Of a DNA stretch of 20,810 nucleotides, positions 1-6,936 are shown in pieces. The stretch is from a virus, in the IMG/VR virus record IMGVR_UViG_3300010885_001765, positions 1 through 20,810 of that record. One strand, given 5' to 3'. Every line of letters starts with the position of its first letter. Position 1 is the stretch's first letter. The notes under the pieces are model-generated. The model saw only the letters and a program-made list of their open reading frames with translations. It was not told the origin of the DNA and ran no database searches. The position numbers and the translations under genes are program-made.

Positions 1-637
1 GAACTTCTCCAGCATTTTGCGCAGCTTTACCGCCCGCCCTACCCAACAAAGGACGCATAAACGGAAAGGCTTTGGCAACGCCAGAGAAGATTTTACCACC
101 AGCTAGATCAAGTGCGGTCTGTCCGGTAGCTGCCAAGATCGCTTTACCGACCGAAGTATCCTCTGGTTTCGCACCTGCCGCTATGGCCGCTTCCTGCTCC
201 TGCGCCTGACGCAAGAGGTTCTGGGATGTGTATTGAGTACCTGAAACTGCGCCCGCCGCAACGAGACCACCGATAGGAGAAGTAAACGGCGTAGCCGCTA
301 GACCCGCAGCAATAGGAGCAGCCATCTGACCAAGCGACCCACCTACCAACTCCTTAAAGGCTTCCCAGTTATCGCCCTCACCAAAACCCACCTGCCGGTA
401 CTTAGACTCACCAGCCTTGATTAGCGCGCGACGGTTCTTCTTACTGGGATCCGCAGCAAACACAGCCGCTTCGTCAGCAAGGCCAGAAGTCTGGGCACCC
501 TCCATCAAGGACCCAAAAAAGCCAGCAGCTTCCTTCTGAGGCCGAAGCCTTTCCGGAAGCTTGTCTAGCGGGACAGCTTTACCCCCTAAGGATCGTAGAC
601 CCTCCGGAAGTTTGTTCAGGGGGACAGGAGTAGGCAT
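1..637 (-). CDS. N-terminal part of a large phage virion protein (runs off left edge)
   Basis: I read this frame directly: ATG at 637-635, then an open frame of 212 codons reaching position 1 without a stop, so the C-terminus lies outside the window. It begins three bases after the stop of the 812-residue gene. No strong Shine-Dalgarno is visible, which fits translational coupling. The first 32 residues hold a 17-residue-period duplication: VPLNKLPEGLR (about 5-15) and VPLDKLPERLR (about 22-32). A Gly/Ala-rich hydrophobic stretch follows around residues 97-135 and could contact membranes. No catalytic motif is visible in this fragment. Its place at the end of an ejection-like gene block suggests the first part of a large internal virion or polyvalent protein, analogous in position to T7 gp16. 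That role is inference; the open frame itself is clear. Confidence 0.75.
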   Translation of the reverse strand, partial: MPTPVPLNKLPEGLRSLGGKAVPLDKLPERLRPQKEAAGFFGSLMEGAQTSGLADEAAVFAADPSKKNRRALIKAGESKYRQVGFGEGDNWEAFKELVGGSLGQMAAPIAAGLAATPFTSPIGGLVAAGAVSGTQYTSQNLLRQAQEQEAAIAAGAKPEDTSVGKAILAATGQTALDLAGGKIFSGVAKAFPFMRPLLGRAGGKAAQNAGEV

Positions 638-640
638 GGG

Positions 641-3079
641 TTATGGATACATCCATTGTCCGTTGGAGAACACTATTGTTTTACCGTCGCTATCTTTAGC
701 TCTAGCCCCCTCGGCTGTGCCACCACTACCACCGCCATGACGGCCTGTTTTTATGTCTTCAAGGCGCTGCGCTGCATCCTCCCCCGACCCGCTTGGTGGG
801 TGGTGTAGCGCGATCCATTCTTTCGCCGCAGCCTGCATCGCAGGGTCTCCGCTCCTGAACATGGCGAAGACCGCCGTATCTACGTCTATACCCTTGCTCT
901 TAGCTGCTGCGATAGTTGCGTTAAGTTCATCACGCCTAAGTTTGAGGGTAGCATTAGCCTGACGTACGTCTTCGTTAAATTTACGATCTTCATTAGCAAG
1001 ATTCGCTGCATTAGTAGCTTGGGTTAGCGTAGCACTAGCGAGCTCATTCCGTTCCTTGTTGTTGAGCCCTTCCAACTGGGCAGCATCCATGATTGATGCG
1101 CGGGCTTCCTTCTTCAGGTCTCTCAGGTCAGCCTTCATACCAGCAACTGCGGGCGCACCAGCTTCACCGATTGCCCCGAGGAAGTTCGGGTTCTTCGAAG
1201 CCATAAGCGCAAGGCCAAAGTTCATCAGCGCCATGTTAGCAGCCTGCTTGCGTTCGGTCCTGTTATTCGCAAGGTCTTCACGGGTATTCGCCATTAGCAT
1301 GTCGCTAAACTCACGGGATTGAGGCCCACGAAGTTCTTCAAGGGTAGCCTTCGACTTAGCTAAGCTCTCTCGGCTAAACGGGTTATTAACTGGCCCAGCA
1401 ACAGCATAACCCGGCACGGTACCGCCATCAGCAAAGAGGCTAGGCATACCCGCACCCTGTGGCGACATCATAGCGAGACCCTGCTGTGCAAGGGCCGCCC
1501 AGCCAGCTTGTTTACGATCCCGCTTATCCGCTGCACGGTCTTTCATCAGCTCCGCAATATCCGCTGCGCGGTCTTCGTTACGTTGCGCGGTCTCCGCTCG
1601 CATCATGTCATACACAGCCCGCGTTTCTTCGCTCGTCCCCGTTTTCACGGCAGAAGCAAGCCCTGCGGAAGCATCGGGAGCGGCGCGGGAAGTACCCCGG
1701 CGAGCAATCTTGCTAGGTTCAAGGTGCACATGGTCGTAGTGCCCTTTAGTGTTGAATATGGTATCAACCTGCGGGCCAAAGTGTTTCCTGAGACTGCTCC
1801 CAAACTCTGTGAGCGACATACCCTTGGGGGGTTTCAGGTCTAGTGCGTTGTTAGTTAGATGGTAGCTATTAGGTACACCACCTACTTCTCTGTTTCTAGC
1901 AGCGGTCCGTCCACGCCCAGCGATAATAGCATCTGGATATAGAGCCCTAACCTGCTCTTCGAAATAAGGTCCAAGCGGGCCTTCAGGAAGAACTTCATCC
2001 CCAGCAGCAAACGCAACCATACCGCCATCAGCATACTGCTGCATATCGCTGTCACCTACGGACGAATTAAACATATCGTCGGGCACGGGGAGTGAGGCTA
2101 CGCCGCCATCGGCAAACCCAGCTTCTTCAGGAAGACCAGCCTCGGGGAACGGCAGGAGCGACTGCAGGTCTAGCGGGCGAGACTCGCCGCCCTGAGCAAA
2201 AGCCACCATACCGCCGTCAGCTAATTTGCGGGTGTACTCAATTTTAACAGAGCGGCCGTTCCGGTCGTACCGCCCGCCGATTTTTGCGTCACCGCCAAGC
2301 AAACGGTGGGAGTAGCCAGCATTATAAGAATCAGGTCGCACTCCACGCGAAGCATGGGCACCAGCACTAAAGTTACCCCCAGCTACCGGGACATCTACTC
2401 CATAGTTCGAAGTGTTCCTTATTGGGTCATATTGCCCACGAATGTTAGCGTCACCCACTCGCCGATCAACATTCATAAATTGATGGACGAGATCAAGTAG
2501 ATTGTTATGACGTTCTTCGCGCATCGGTGGAAGACGATACTTATTAACTACGTCTGAGCGTTCCGGTATGCTTTCTGTAGGCCCGTAGCTCGATGGACCG
2601 CCGCTACGAAACGCAACCATACCACCATCAGCCATACCCGGACCCATAGGCTGCATAGCTTCCGGTGACGGGGGAGGCATCGGCATATCAGGCGGAGGAG
2701 CACCCATACCCATATCAGGCGGAGGTGCGCCCATACCCATACCCATATCAGGCGGAGGTGCGCCCATACCCATACCCATATCAGGCGGAGGTGGACCCAT
2801 ACCCATAGGAGGAGCGCCGGGGCCTACGCCACCAGGAGCTTGGGCTGGAGGCGTCTGCGGGTTAAAGACTTGCGCAGCTACGGTACTCTGTGGAGCCTGA
2901 CCCTGAGCAGCACCCGCCGCCATGCGGTCGATAAACATACCAGCAAGCGTACCGATAGTAGGGTCCACGATGCCAAGCTGCATAGCCTCAGCAATCTTCT
3001 GCTTGTTACCGCCGTAGTCTTTGGCAATCTGTTCGGGAGACTGAATACCAAAGGGCTTGCTGGAGGGTGTTGATGCCAT
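641..3079 (-). CDS. Large virion-associated protein with M15A-type peptidase domain and ADGG motifs
   Basis: This 812-residue modular protein probably helps the virion open peptidoglycan during DNA entry. Residues about 96-134 are a Pro/Met repeat (PPPDMGMGMGA). Residues about 205-286 are a Gly-rich segment with alternating polarity that looks like beta-hairpins. Residues about 364-455 resemble peptidase M15A (D-Ala-D-Ala carboxypeptidase/endopeptidase fold): NSYHLTNNALDL gives H407 and D414 seven apart, and GHYDHVHLEP supplies H450/H452, matching the family's HxxxxxxD...H zinc site. The C-terminal third (about 480-760) is helical, charged and Ala-rich. The motif [FLMY]ADGG occurs five times (about 150, 287, 323, 350, 550), separating the modules. 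The Shine-Dalgarno AAGGG starts inside the TAA stop of the preceding gene. The peptidase call is fairly sure; the entry role is inferred from its neighbours. Confidence 0.85.
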   Translation of the reverse strand: MASTPSSKPFGIQSPEQIAKDYGGNKQKIAEAMQLGIVDPTIGTLAGMFIDRMAAGAAQGQAPQSTVAAQVFNPQTPPAQAPGGVGPGAPPMGMGPPPPDMGMGMGAPPPDMGMGMGAPPPDMGMGAPPPDMPMPPPSPEAMQPMGPGMADGGMVAFRSGGPSSYGPTESIPERSDVVNKYRLPPMREERHNNLLDLVHQFMNVDRRVGDANIRGQYDPIRNTSNYGVDVPVAGGNFSAGAHASRGVRPDSYNAGYSHRLLGGDAKIGGRYDRNGRSVKIEYTRKLADGGMVAFAQGGESRPLDLQSLLPFPEAGLPEEAGFADGGVASLPVPDDMFNSSVGDSDMQQYADGGMVAFAAGDEVLPEGPLGPYFEEQVRALYPDAIIAGRGRTAARNREVGGVPNSYHLTNNALDLKPPKGMSLTEFGSSLRKHFGPQVDTIFNTKGHYDHVHLEPSKIARRGTSRAAPDASAGLASAVKTGTSEETRAVYDMMRAETAQRNEDRAADIAELMKDRAADKRDRKQAGWAALAQQGLAMMSPQGAGMPSLFADGGTVPGYAVAGPVNNPFSRESLAKSKATLEELRGPQSREFSDMLMANTREDLANNRTERKQAANMALMNFGLALMASKNPNFLGAIGEAGAPAVAGMKADLRDLKKEARASIMDAAQLEGLNNKERNELASATLTQATNAANLANEDRKFNEDVRQANATLKLRRDELNATIAAAKSKGIDVDTAVFAMFRSGDPAMQAAAKEWIALHHPPSGSGEDAAQRLEDIKTGRHGGGSGGTAEGARAKDSDGKTIVFSNGQWMYP
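2678..2794 (-). repeat. 33-bp tandem coding repeat (Pro/Met repeat)
   Basis: On the plus strand a 33-base unit containing cccatatcaggcggagg recurs, followed by shortened copies of about 27 bases. It encodes PPPDMGMGMGA-type units within the 812-residue virion protein. The near-identity at DNA level suggests recent slippage or duplication. It is in frame, so copy number can change without breaking the gene. Confidence 0.85.
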
Positions 3080-3091
3080 AATATCTTACCC

Positions 3092-4591
3092 TTACGGTTT
3101 AGCCATGTTGTAAGCGCTAAGCGCTGTGAGGCCAGTACCCATAAGCTGCGCACCAAGCGACGGCCCCGGAGCAGATATTGTCTGGGTCTGGTTAGGTCCC
3201 ATAGGAACACCCTGAAGCAAGCTACTATACAGCTTCATCTGTTCCGCCGGGTAGTTCAGCTCTCGTAGGTAGTCTTGGTACGACGTATCCAAATACTGCT
3301 GTTTAAGGGCCTGTTCCTGTGCTGCTACACTTTGCTGCTGTTGATTTAGTGCCTGTTGAGCCTGCTGCTGGGCACTACCAAGATTACCAAGTGTCTGAGC
3401 CGACTGGTTAGCCTGAGCCAAGCCTGCCAGCCCCTGCTGCGAACCAAACTGGCGGGACTGCTCCGCCAACCGCTGGGCTTCGAGGTTTGTCTGCTGGTTA
3501 GCAAGGAGCGCCTGCATACCTGTTTGGGTACCAAGCTGCTGGGTACTGAGCGCAGCGTTGAGGTTCTGCTGGCCGACATTGAAGCTCATCTGCTGGTTAG
3601 CTAGTGCAGCACGAAGTGCGTTCTCGGCATTCATTCCCTGAGATTGAAAATCTAGGGCTTGGTTATTAACCCGCGCCTGCTGCTCGTTAGTAAGATTGGC
3701 AAGTGCAGTCTGAAGACCGGTCTGTGTACCTAGATTTTGGACACCAAGATTAGCCTGTAGGTTCTGCTGTCCTGCCTGCTGCTGAAGCCCTTGCTCCGCG
3801 TTGAACTGCTGCTGGGCATTCTGAAACGCCTGCTGCTGCCCCTGCGCTTGGATACTACCAAGTTGCGTGCCGAGGTTACGCTCACGCTCAGTGCCTGCAA
3901 GAAGCTGACGAGCCCCGCCGTAAGTGCCTTGCCTAACAGCCCCAAGGTTTGCTGATAGTTGTCCTTGCTGCGCGTCCCGGATAGCCTGCTGCTTTTGAAC
4001 ATCAACGACATTCTGCATGTAAGGCGACATGAACTGTTGAGCTTGCGTAGAGCCAAAGCTCCCCGGACCTTGCATCTGGTAGTAATTAAGGTTTGGGTTG
4101 TAGTCCGTCTGGGCCGCTTGCATATTTTGTGCTTGGACCCGCTGAGCCTGCACATCACGCGGCTGCTGCATAGAGTATTGCTGCAGGTTTGGTTGGCCAA
4201 TCTGCTGCGAAGAAAACTGGTTAGGGTTATACTGACCAGCACTAAGTGCGCCAAGTCCTGCCTTCGAAGCTAGACTAGCACCCTCTTGAAACTGACCCGG
4301 CATCTGCTGGCCAAGGATATTTTTCTGTAGCGTCACCTGCTCAGGTGTGAAGCCTTGAATGCGCTGGCCAGAGGTAGCCCAGTCGTACGGGGCTGGTGCG
4401 GCGGCATAAGTGTACTTACCATCGGCACCTAAAGTTGCAGTTTGGCCGTATACTGGAGGCGGCTTTGTTATATCAGTAACGGCCTGAGCCGAGTTCATAA
4501 GGCCCATATAATACGGCTGTGCATACGCCGGGATGTTTGACGTAGTTTGATTTACCGTTGAGGTTGTATTTTTAGCTCCGCCGCCGCCCAT
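3092..4591 (-). CDS. Gln-rich helical virion/ejection protein with hendecad repeats
   Basis: This 499-residue protein has a small Gly-rich start (MGGGGAK), a PAYAQPYY segment near residue 21, and the motif FMSPYMQNVVDVQKQQAIRD at about 187-206. GTYGGARQ follows at about 222-229. From memory, similar FM(N/S)PY...GA(F/Y)GGxRQ segments recur in phage injection or internal proteins of uncertain function. Residues about 240-430 are extremely Gln/Ala/Leu-rich with an 11-residue periodicity and a 66-residue internal duplication (GQQNLQANLG at 274, GQQNLNAALS at 340). These indicate a long right-handed coiled coil or membrane-lying helix. The C-terminal LMGTGLTALSAYNMAKP is mildly hydrophobic. It starts two bases after the upstream stop, preceded by AGGGG. 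I infer a DNA-ejection role; the sequence shows no enzymatic motif. Confidence 0.82.
   Translation of the reverse strand: MGGGGAKNTTSTVNQTTSNIPAYAQPYYMGLMNSAQAVTDITKPPPVYGQTATLGADGKYTYAAAPAPYDWATSGQRIQGFTPEQVTLQKNILGQQMPGQFQEGASLASKAGLGALSAGQYNPNQFSSQQIGQPNLQQYSMQQPRDVQAQRVQAQNMQAAQTDYNPNLNYYQMQGPGSFGSTQAQQFMSPYMQNVVDVQKQQAIRDAQQGQLSANLGAVRQGTYGGARQLLAGTERERNLGTQLGSIQAQGQQQAFQNAQQQFNAEQGLQQQAGQQNLQANLGVQNLGTQTGLQTALANLTNEQQARVNNQALDFQSQGMNAENALRAALANQQMSFNVGQQNLNAALSTQQLGTQTGMQALLANQQTNLEAQRLAEQSRQFGSQQGLAGLAQANQSAQTLGNLGSAQQQAQQALNQQQQSVAAQEQALKQQYLDTSYQDYLRELNYPAEQMKLYSSLLQGVPMGPNQTQTISAPGPSLGAQLMGTGLTALSAYNMAKP
3377..3772 (-). repeat. 66-residue tandem protein repeat (6 x 11 residues)
   Basis: Two successive units of the Gln-rich protein align with an offset of 66 residues: GQQNLQANLG...LGTQTGLQ at 274-294 and GQQNLNAALS...LGTQTGMQ at 340-360. 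Within them the chain breaks into 11-residue segments such as NLGTQTGLQTA and LANLTNEQQAR. This is a protein-level repeat; DNA identity is only partial. Confidence 0.7.
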
Positions 4592-4592
4592 G

Positions 4593-5024
4593 TTAAGCCC
4601 CTAATCCTGAACTAGCTACCGGCAACTCGTACGTCTGCCACAGCGCTTTATAGCCATCGCTCTTGAAAATCTTAGCCCAACCAACTCTACCGGAAGACTC
4701 AATACGATCACATTCGTTGTCGTAAGCCCAGTGCTGAAGCATCTCTAACATAGGAGCTTTCCATTCCATACCTTCATCGCCAGCACAGAATACCATGTCG
4801 AGGCATTTAATACGAGGATACTGTTTGAAACTAGTTATTGTAATGCCTTTGATATCTTCGCCCTCAAAAGCGAGCCATAGGTTGTGGTCGTACTGAGTAA
4901 TAGCCTCAAGAACATCTTCAGGGTCGTATCGGCCATAAGTATATTCAGCAACTCTATCTACATACGATGCAAGTCTCGGCCATACTTCTACAACATGTTC
5001 AGTGGGAATGAGTGACACTTGCAT
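4593..5024 (-). CDS. GNAT-fold protein resembling T7 internal virion protein gp13
   Basis: This small protein (143 residues from ATG) has the layout of a GNAT acetyltransferase fold: a helical N-terminus (EHVVEVWPRLASYVDRV), a central strand pair NLWLAFEGEDIKGITIT, and a C-terminal GRVGWAKIFKSDGYKALWQ, like the last strand-helix-strand of GNATs. T7 gp13 and related marine-phage proteins share this pattern; T7 gp13 is associated with the internal core. The acetyl-CoA loop is not obviously intact, so catalysis is doubtful. The stop TGA of the upstream 522-residue gene overlaps this ATG as TGATG, indicating termination-reinitiation. A GTG one codon earlier (5027) is an alternative start. I am fairly confident of the fold and less so of the gp13 equivalence. 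Confidence 0.72.
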   Translation of the reverse strand: MQVSLIPTEHVVEVWPRLASYVDRVAEYTYGRYDPEDVLEAITQYDHNLWLAFEGEDIKGITITSFKQYPRIKCLDMVFCAGDEGMEWKAPMLEMLQHWAYDNECDRIESSGRVGWAKIFKSDGYKALWQTYELPVASSGLGA

Positions 5025-6592
5025 CACGCAACACCCCGGCGAAGCCCTGTATCTTGCCCGCGCTTAGCATTCTTACGTGCCGTTTGAGCTTTGTTCATTA
5101 GTGCGTAGAGCTTCTGGGTACCACGCGAGTGGCTGCCCTTGCCGAGCCGCTGCACGGCTCCGGGGCTGAACTGTACCTCATCACGAGCCACACGAGCCTG
5201 CTGCGTACCACCGATATTAGCCCTAACAGAGTCGCTAACGCCATCACCCGGACCACGAATAGCCATACCACCCAGACGCGCAAGGAGGTCCTGTCCAGCA
5301 CCGCTGCTACCGTTACCAAGCTCTGAGACTGTGCGAGCATCAACTACGAATGAGCCATGCTTAAGGGGCACTTCGCCGCCCCGTGCCAGACCCGGAAGGT
5401 TACTGATTTGCCCAAGCCCGTTGGGATTATTACCCTGCTGCGGCTGACCGTAAGAAGACTGCTGCATATAAGGAGAGGGCTGCTGGTCCTGCTGTGTAAA
5501 CTGCGGCGAAGGTTGGGGCATCATCTGCGACTGCTGTTCAGACATCTGCGACGGGAAAGTAAATGTCGAGTCACCGACCTGACCGCCATCAGCGTAGCCC
5601 GGCGGAGCTCCGTACTGCTGCAGCATAGCAAGCTGCTCGGGCGTGAGGTTAAGGAGGTTAGGGTTGTTAGTACCGGACTGCGGGAGACCAAAGGGGTTAA
5701 CAGGGTTTGCCGAGAACGAGCTAGCATTAGCTGCTGTAGGCGTCGTCTTCTGCCCTGGAGTATATATATTACCAGCAGCATTGCGGAGCGTTGCCCCACC
5801 AAAGAAGCGCTGCGTACCATAAGCCTTAGTCGGGTCAAACTCTGCAGGCCGAGCACCGGGCGCTAAAGGCGTAGCTGCTAACTCTTCGCGTTGCATAGTA
5901 TAAGGCCCAGTGTAGCCGTACTCGTCCACAGGCTCTTTGGGCTTTTTGGGTGTGGGAGTGAACGCATTGAGAGCTTGAGTAGAACCCGTAATGGCAAGCG
6001 GGACAGCGGCTTTAGCCGCAAGACCAGTCAATTCCCCCCTAGCGGCATTACCAAACCCCTGCATGAAACCGGAGAGTCCAGTCTTAAGTACAGGAGCGGC
6101 AGCCGCAGAGGTCCCCTGGGCCGCCAGAGGAGCAAAAGCTTCTGTAAACGTGGCCCCCGAAGCTACGGGGGGGAGAGCGGCAGGAACCGCAGCTTTTGCT
6201 GCACCACTAATAGCACCATGAACACCACCAGCCAGCGAAGCGCCGCCATAAGCACCGAGACCTGCCATGAGACCTTTTTTGAGGCTACCCGTAACAGCAG
6301 TCGCGCCAACGCCAGTCATAAGGCCAGCCTGCACCGCAGTGCTGATTCCTTTAATAGCCAAGCCAAGACCGGGGATGGCAAAGCTAAGCCCAACACCGAT
6401 AAGTGTAGGCAGAAGCTTACCAAGCCAGCCAGCTTCAGGCAGACCTGTGTCCGGGTTGATCGTAAGTGAGCCGCCGTGCGCCATAGCAAGAGCCTGCAGA
6501 CCACCGACCTCGTGAGGGGTCATGTGGACCAGCATCGTATCGTCACCGCGTCCCTTGGACCGAACGTGCTCTGCCATGTGCGAATAGGGCAT
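5024..6592 (-). CDS. Probable internal/ejection protein with Gly-zipper segments and duplicated C-terminal domain
   Basis: This 522-residue protein opens with a conserved-looking block (GRGDDTMLVHMTPHEVGGLQ around 14-33, then HGGSLTINPDTGLPEAG), which from memory recurs in aquatic phage virion proteins. Residues about 60-210 are a long Gly/Ala-rich hydrophobic region with Gly-zipper spacing, suited to inserting in a membrane. Residues about 290-395 are Gln/Pro/Ser-rich linker, including one YADGGQV motif (about 333). The C-terminus carries GPGDGVSDS (about 447-455), a variant of the GPGxGxSDSIPA motif seen in many phage structural proteins. It also has two copies of a ~35-residue unit (413-440 and 471-499). 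The tail end is basic. The ATG at 6592 has only a weak Shine-Dalgarno. The function in DNA ejection is inferred from composition and neighbours. Confidence 0.8.
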   Translation of the reverse strand: MPYSHMAEHVRSKGRGDDTMLVHMTPHEVGGLQALAMAHGGSLTINPDTGLPEAGWLGKLLPTLIGVGLSFAIPGLGLAIKGISTAVQAGLMTGVGATAVTGSLKKGLMAGLGAYGGASLAGGVHGAISGAAKAAVPAALPPVASGATFTEAFAPLAAQGTSAAAAPVLKTGLSGFMQGFGNAARGELTGLAAKAAVPLAITGSTQALNAFTPTPKKPKEPVDEYGYTGPYTMQREELAATPLAPGARPAEFDPTKAYGTQRFFGGATLRNAAGNIYTPGQKTTPTAANASSFSANPVNPFGLPQSGTNNPNLLNLTPEQLAMLQQYGAPPGYADGGQVGDSTFTFPSQMSEQQSQMMPQPSPQFTQQDQQPSPYMQQSSYGQPQQGNNPNGLGQISNLPGLARGGEVPLKHGSFVVDARTVSELGNGSSGAGQDLLARLGGMAIRGPGDGVSDSVRANIGGTQQARVARDEVQFSPGAVQRLGKGSHSRGTQKLYALMNKAQTARKNAKRGQDTGLRRGVA

Positions 6593-6633
6593 ATTTAGCT
6601 CTCTCTTACTTAGCGGGCGCTTGTAGTACTAAC

Positions 6634-6936
6634 TTAGACAGAAGTCACGGTCTGCCACGCAGAACCGCTATACACACAGAGCTTGCTTAGCGTAGTATCA
6701 AAAACAACCCAGCCTGCAGCGGGGGTAAGGGCGTTCTTCTCGGTGGTAGTTACGTTCTTGGTAGCTAGGATACCGTTAAACGTGTCCGCAGTATACTTCT
6801 GCGCATGGTTGGGTGTGTTAGAATCCAACTGCGAAAAATAAATTTCAATTACCCGCAGCACCTGCCGCATATACTGCGCATCCCACAGACTTGGTGGGTT
6901 AGGGAACGGAGGTGCGTTGAACTTATCGAGGGCCAT
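6634..6936 (-). CDS. Small phage structural/tail protein
   Basis: This is a 100-residue protein. The N-terminal half (LDKFNAPPFPNPPSLWDAQYM) looks helical and Pro/aromatic-rich. The C-terminal half (GWVVFDTTLSKLCVYSGSAW) resembles the common short beta-motif GxxVFDTTxxKLxxYxGxAW, found at the ends of phage tail and fibre proteins. Its start overlaps the stop of the gp10-like gene as TGATG, so the two are translationally coupled. This suggests a partner in the tail hub or fibre attachment. No enzyme motif is present. After its stop, 41 bases precede the next gene, the longest gap in the window, and I see only weakly purine-rich sequence there. Confidence 0.75.
   Translation of the reverse strand: MALDKFNAPPFPNPPSLWDAQYMRQVLRVIEIYFSQLDSNTPNHAQKYTADTFNGILATKNVTTTEKNALTPAAGWVVFDTTLSKLCVYSGSAWQTVTSV

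Noticed and set aside
3730-4254. Minus-strand open frame of 174 codons within the Gln-rich gene
   Set aside because: Low-complexity CAG/CTG-rich DNA opens several frames; the Gln-rich frame has a proper start, stop and junctions, whereas this one starts inside it.
5891-6469. Long plus-strand open frame (192 codons) opposite the 522-residue gene
   Set aside because: It lies antisense within a well-supported gene, is rich in Arg/Ser typical of a shadow frame, and has no ribosome-binding site or recognisable motif.
6593-6633. Rho-independent terminator or promoter in the longest gap
   Set aside because: Only a four-base palindrome (AGCG...CGCT) is present, with no U-tract and no -35/-10 pair.
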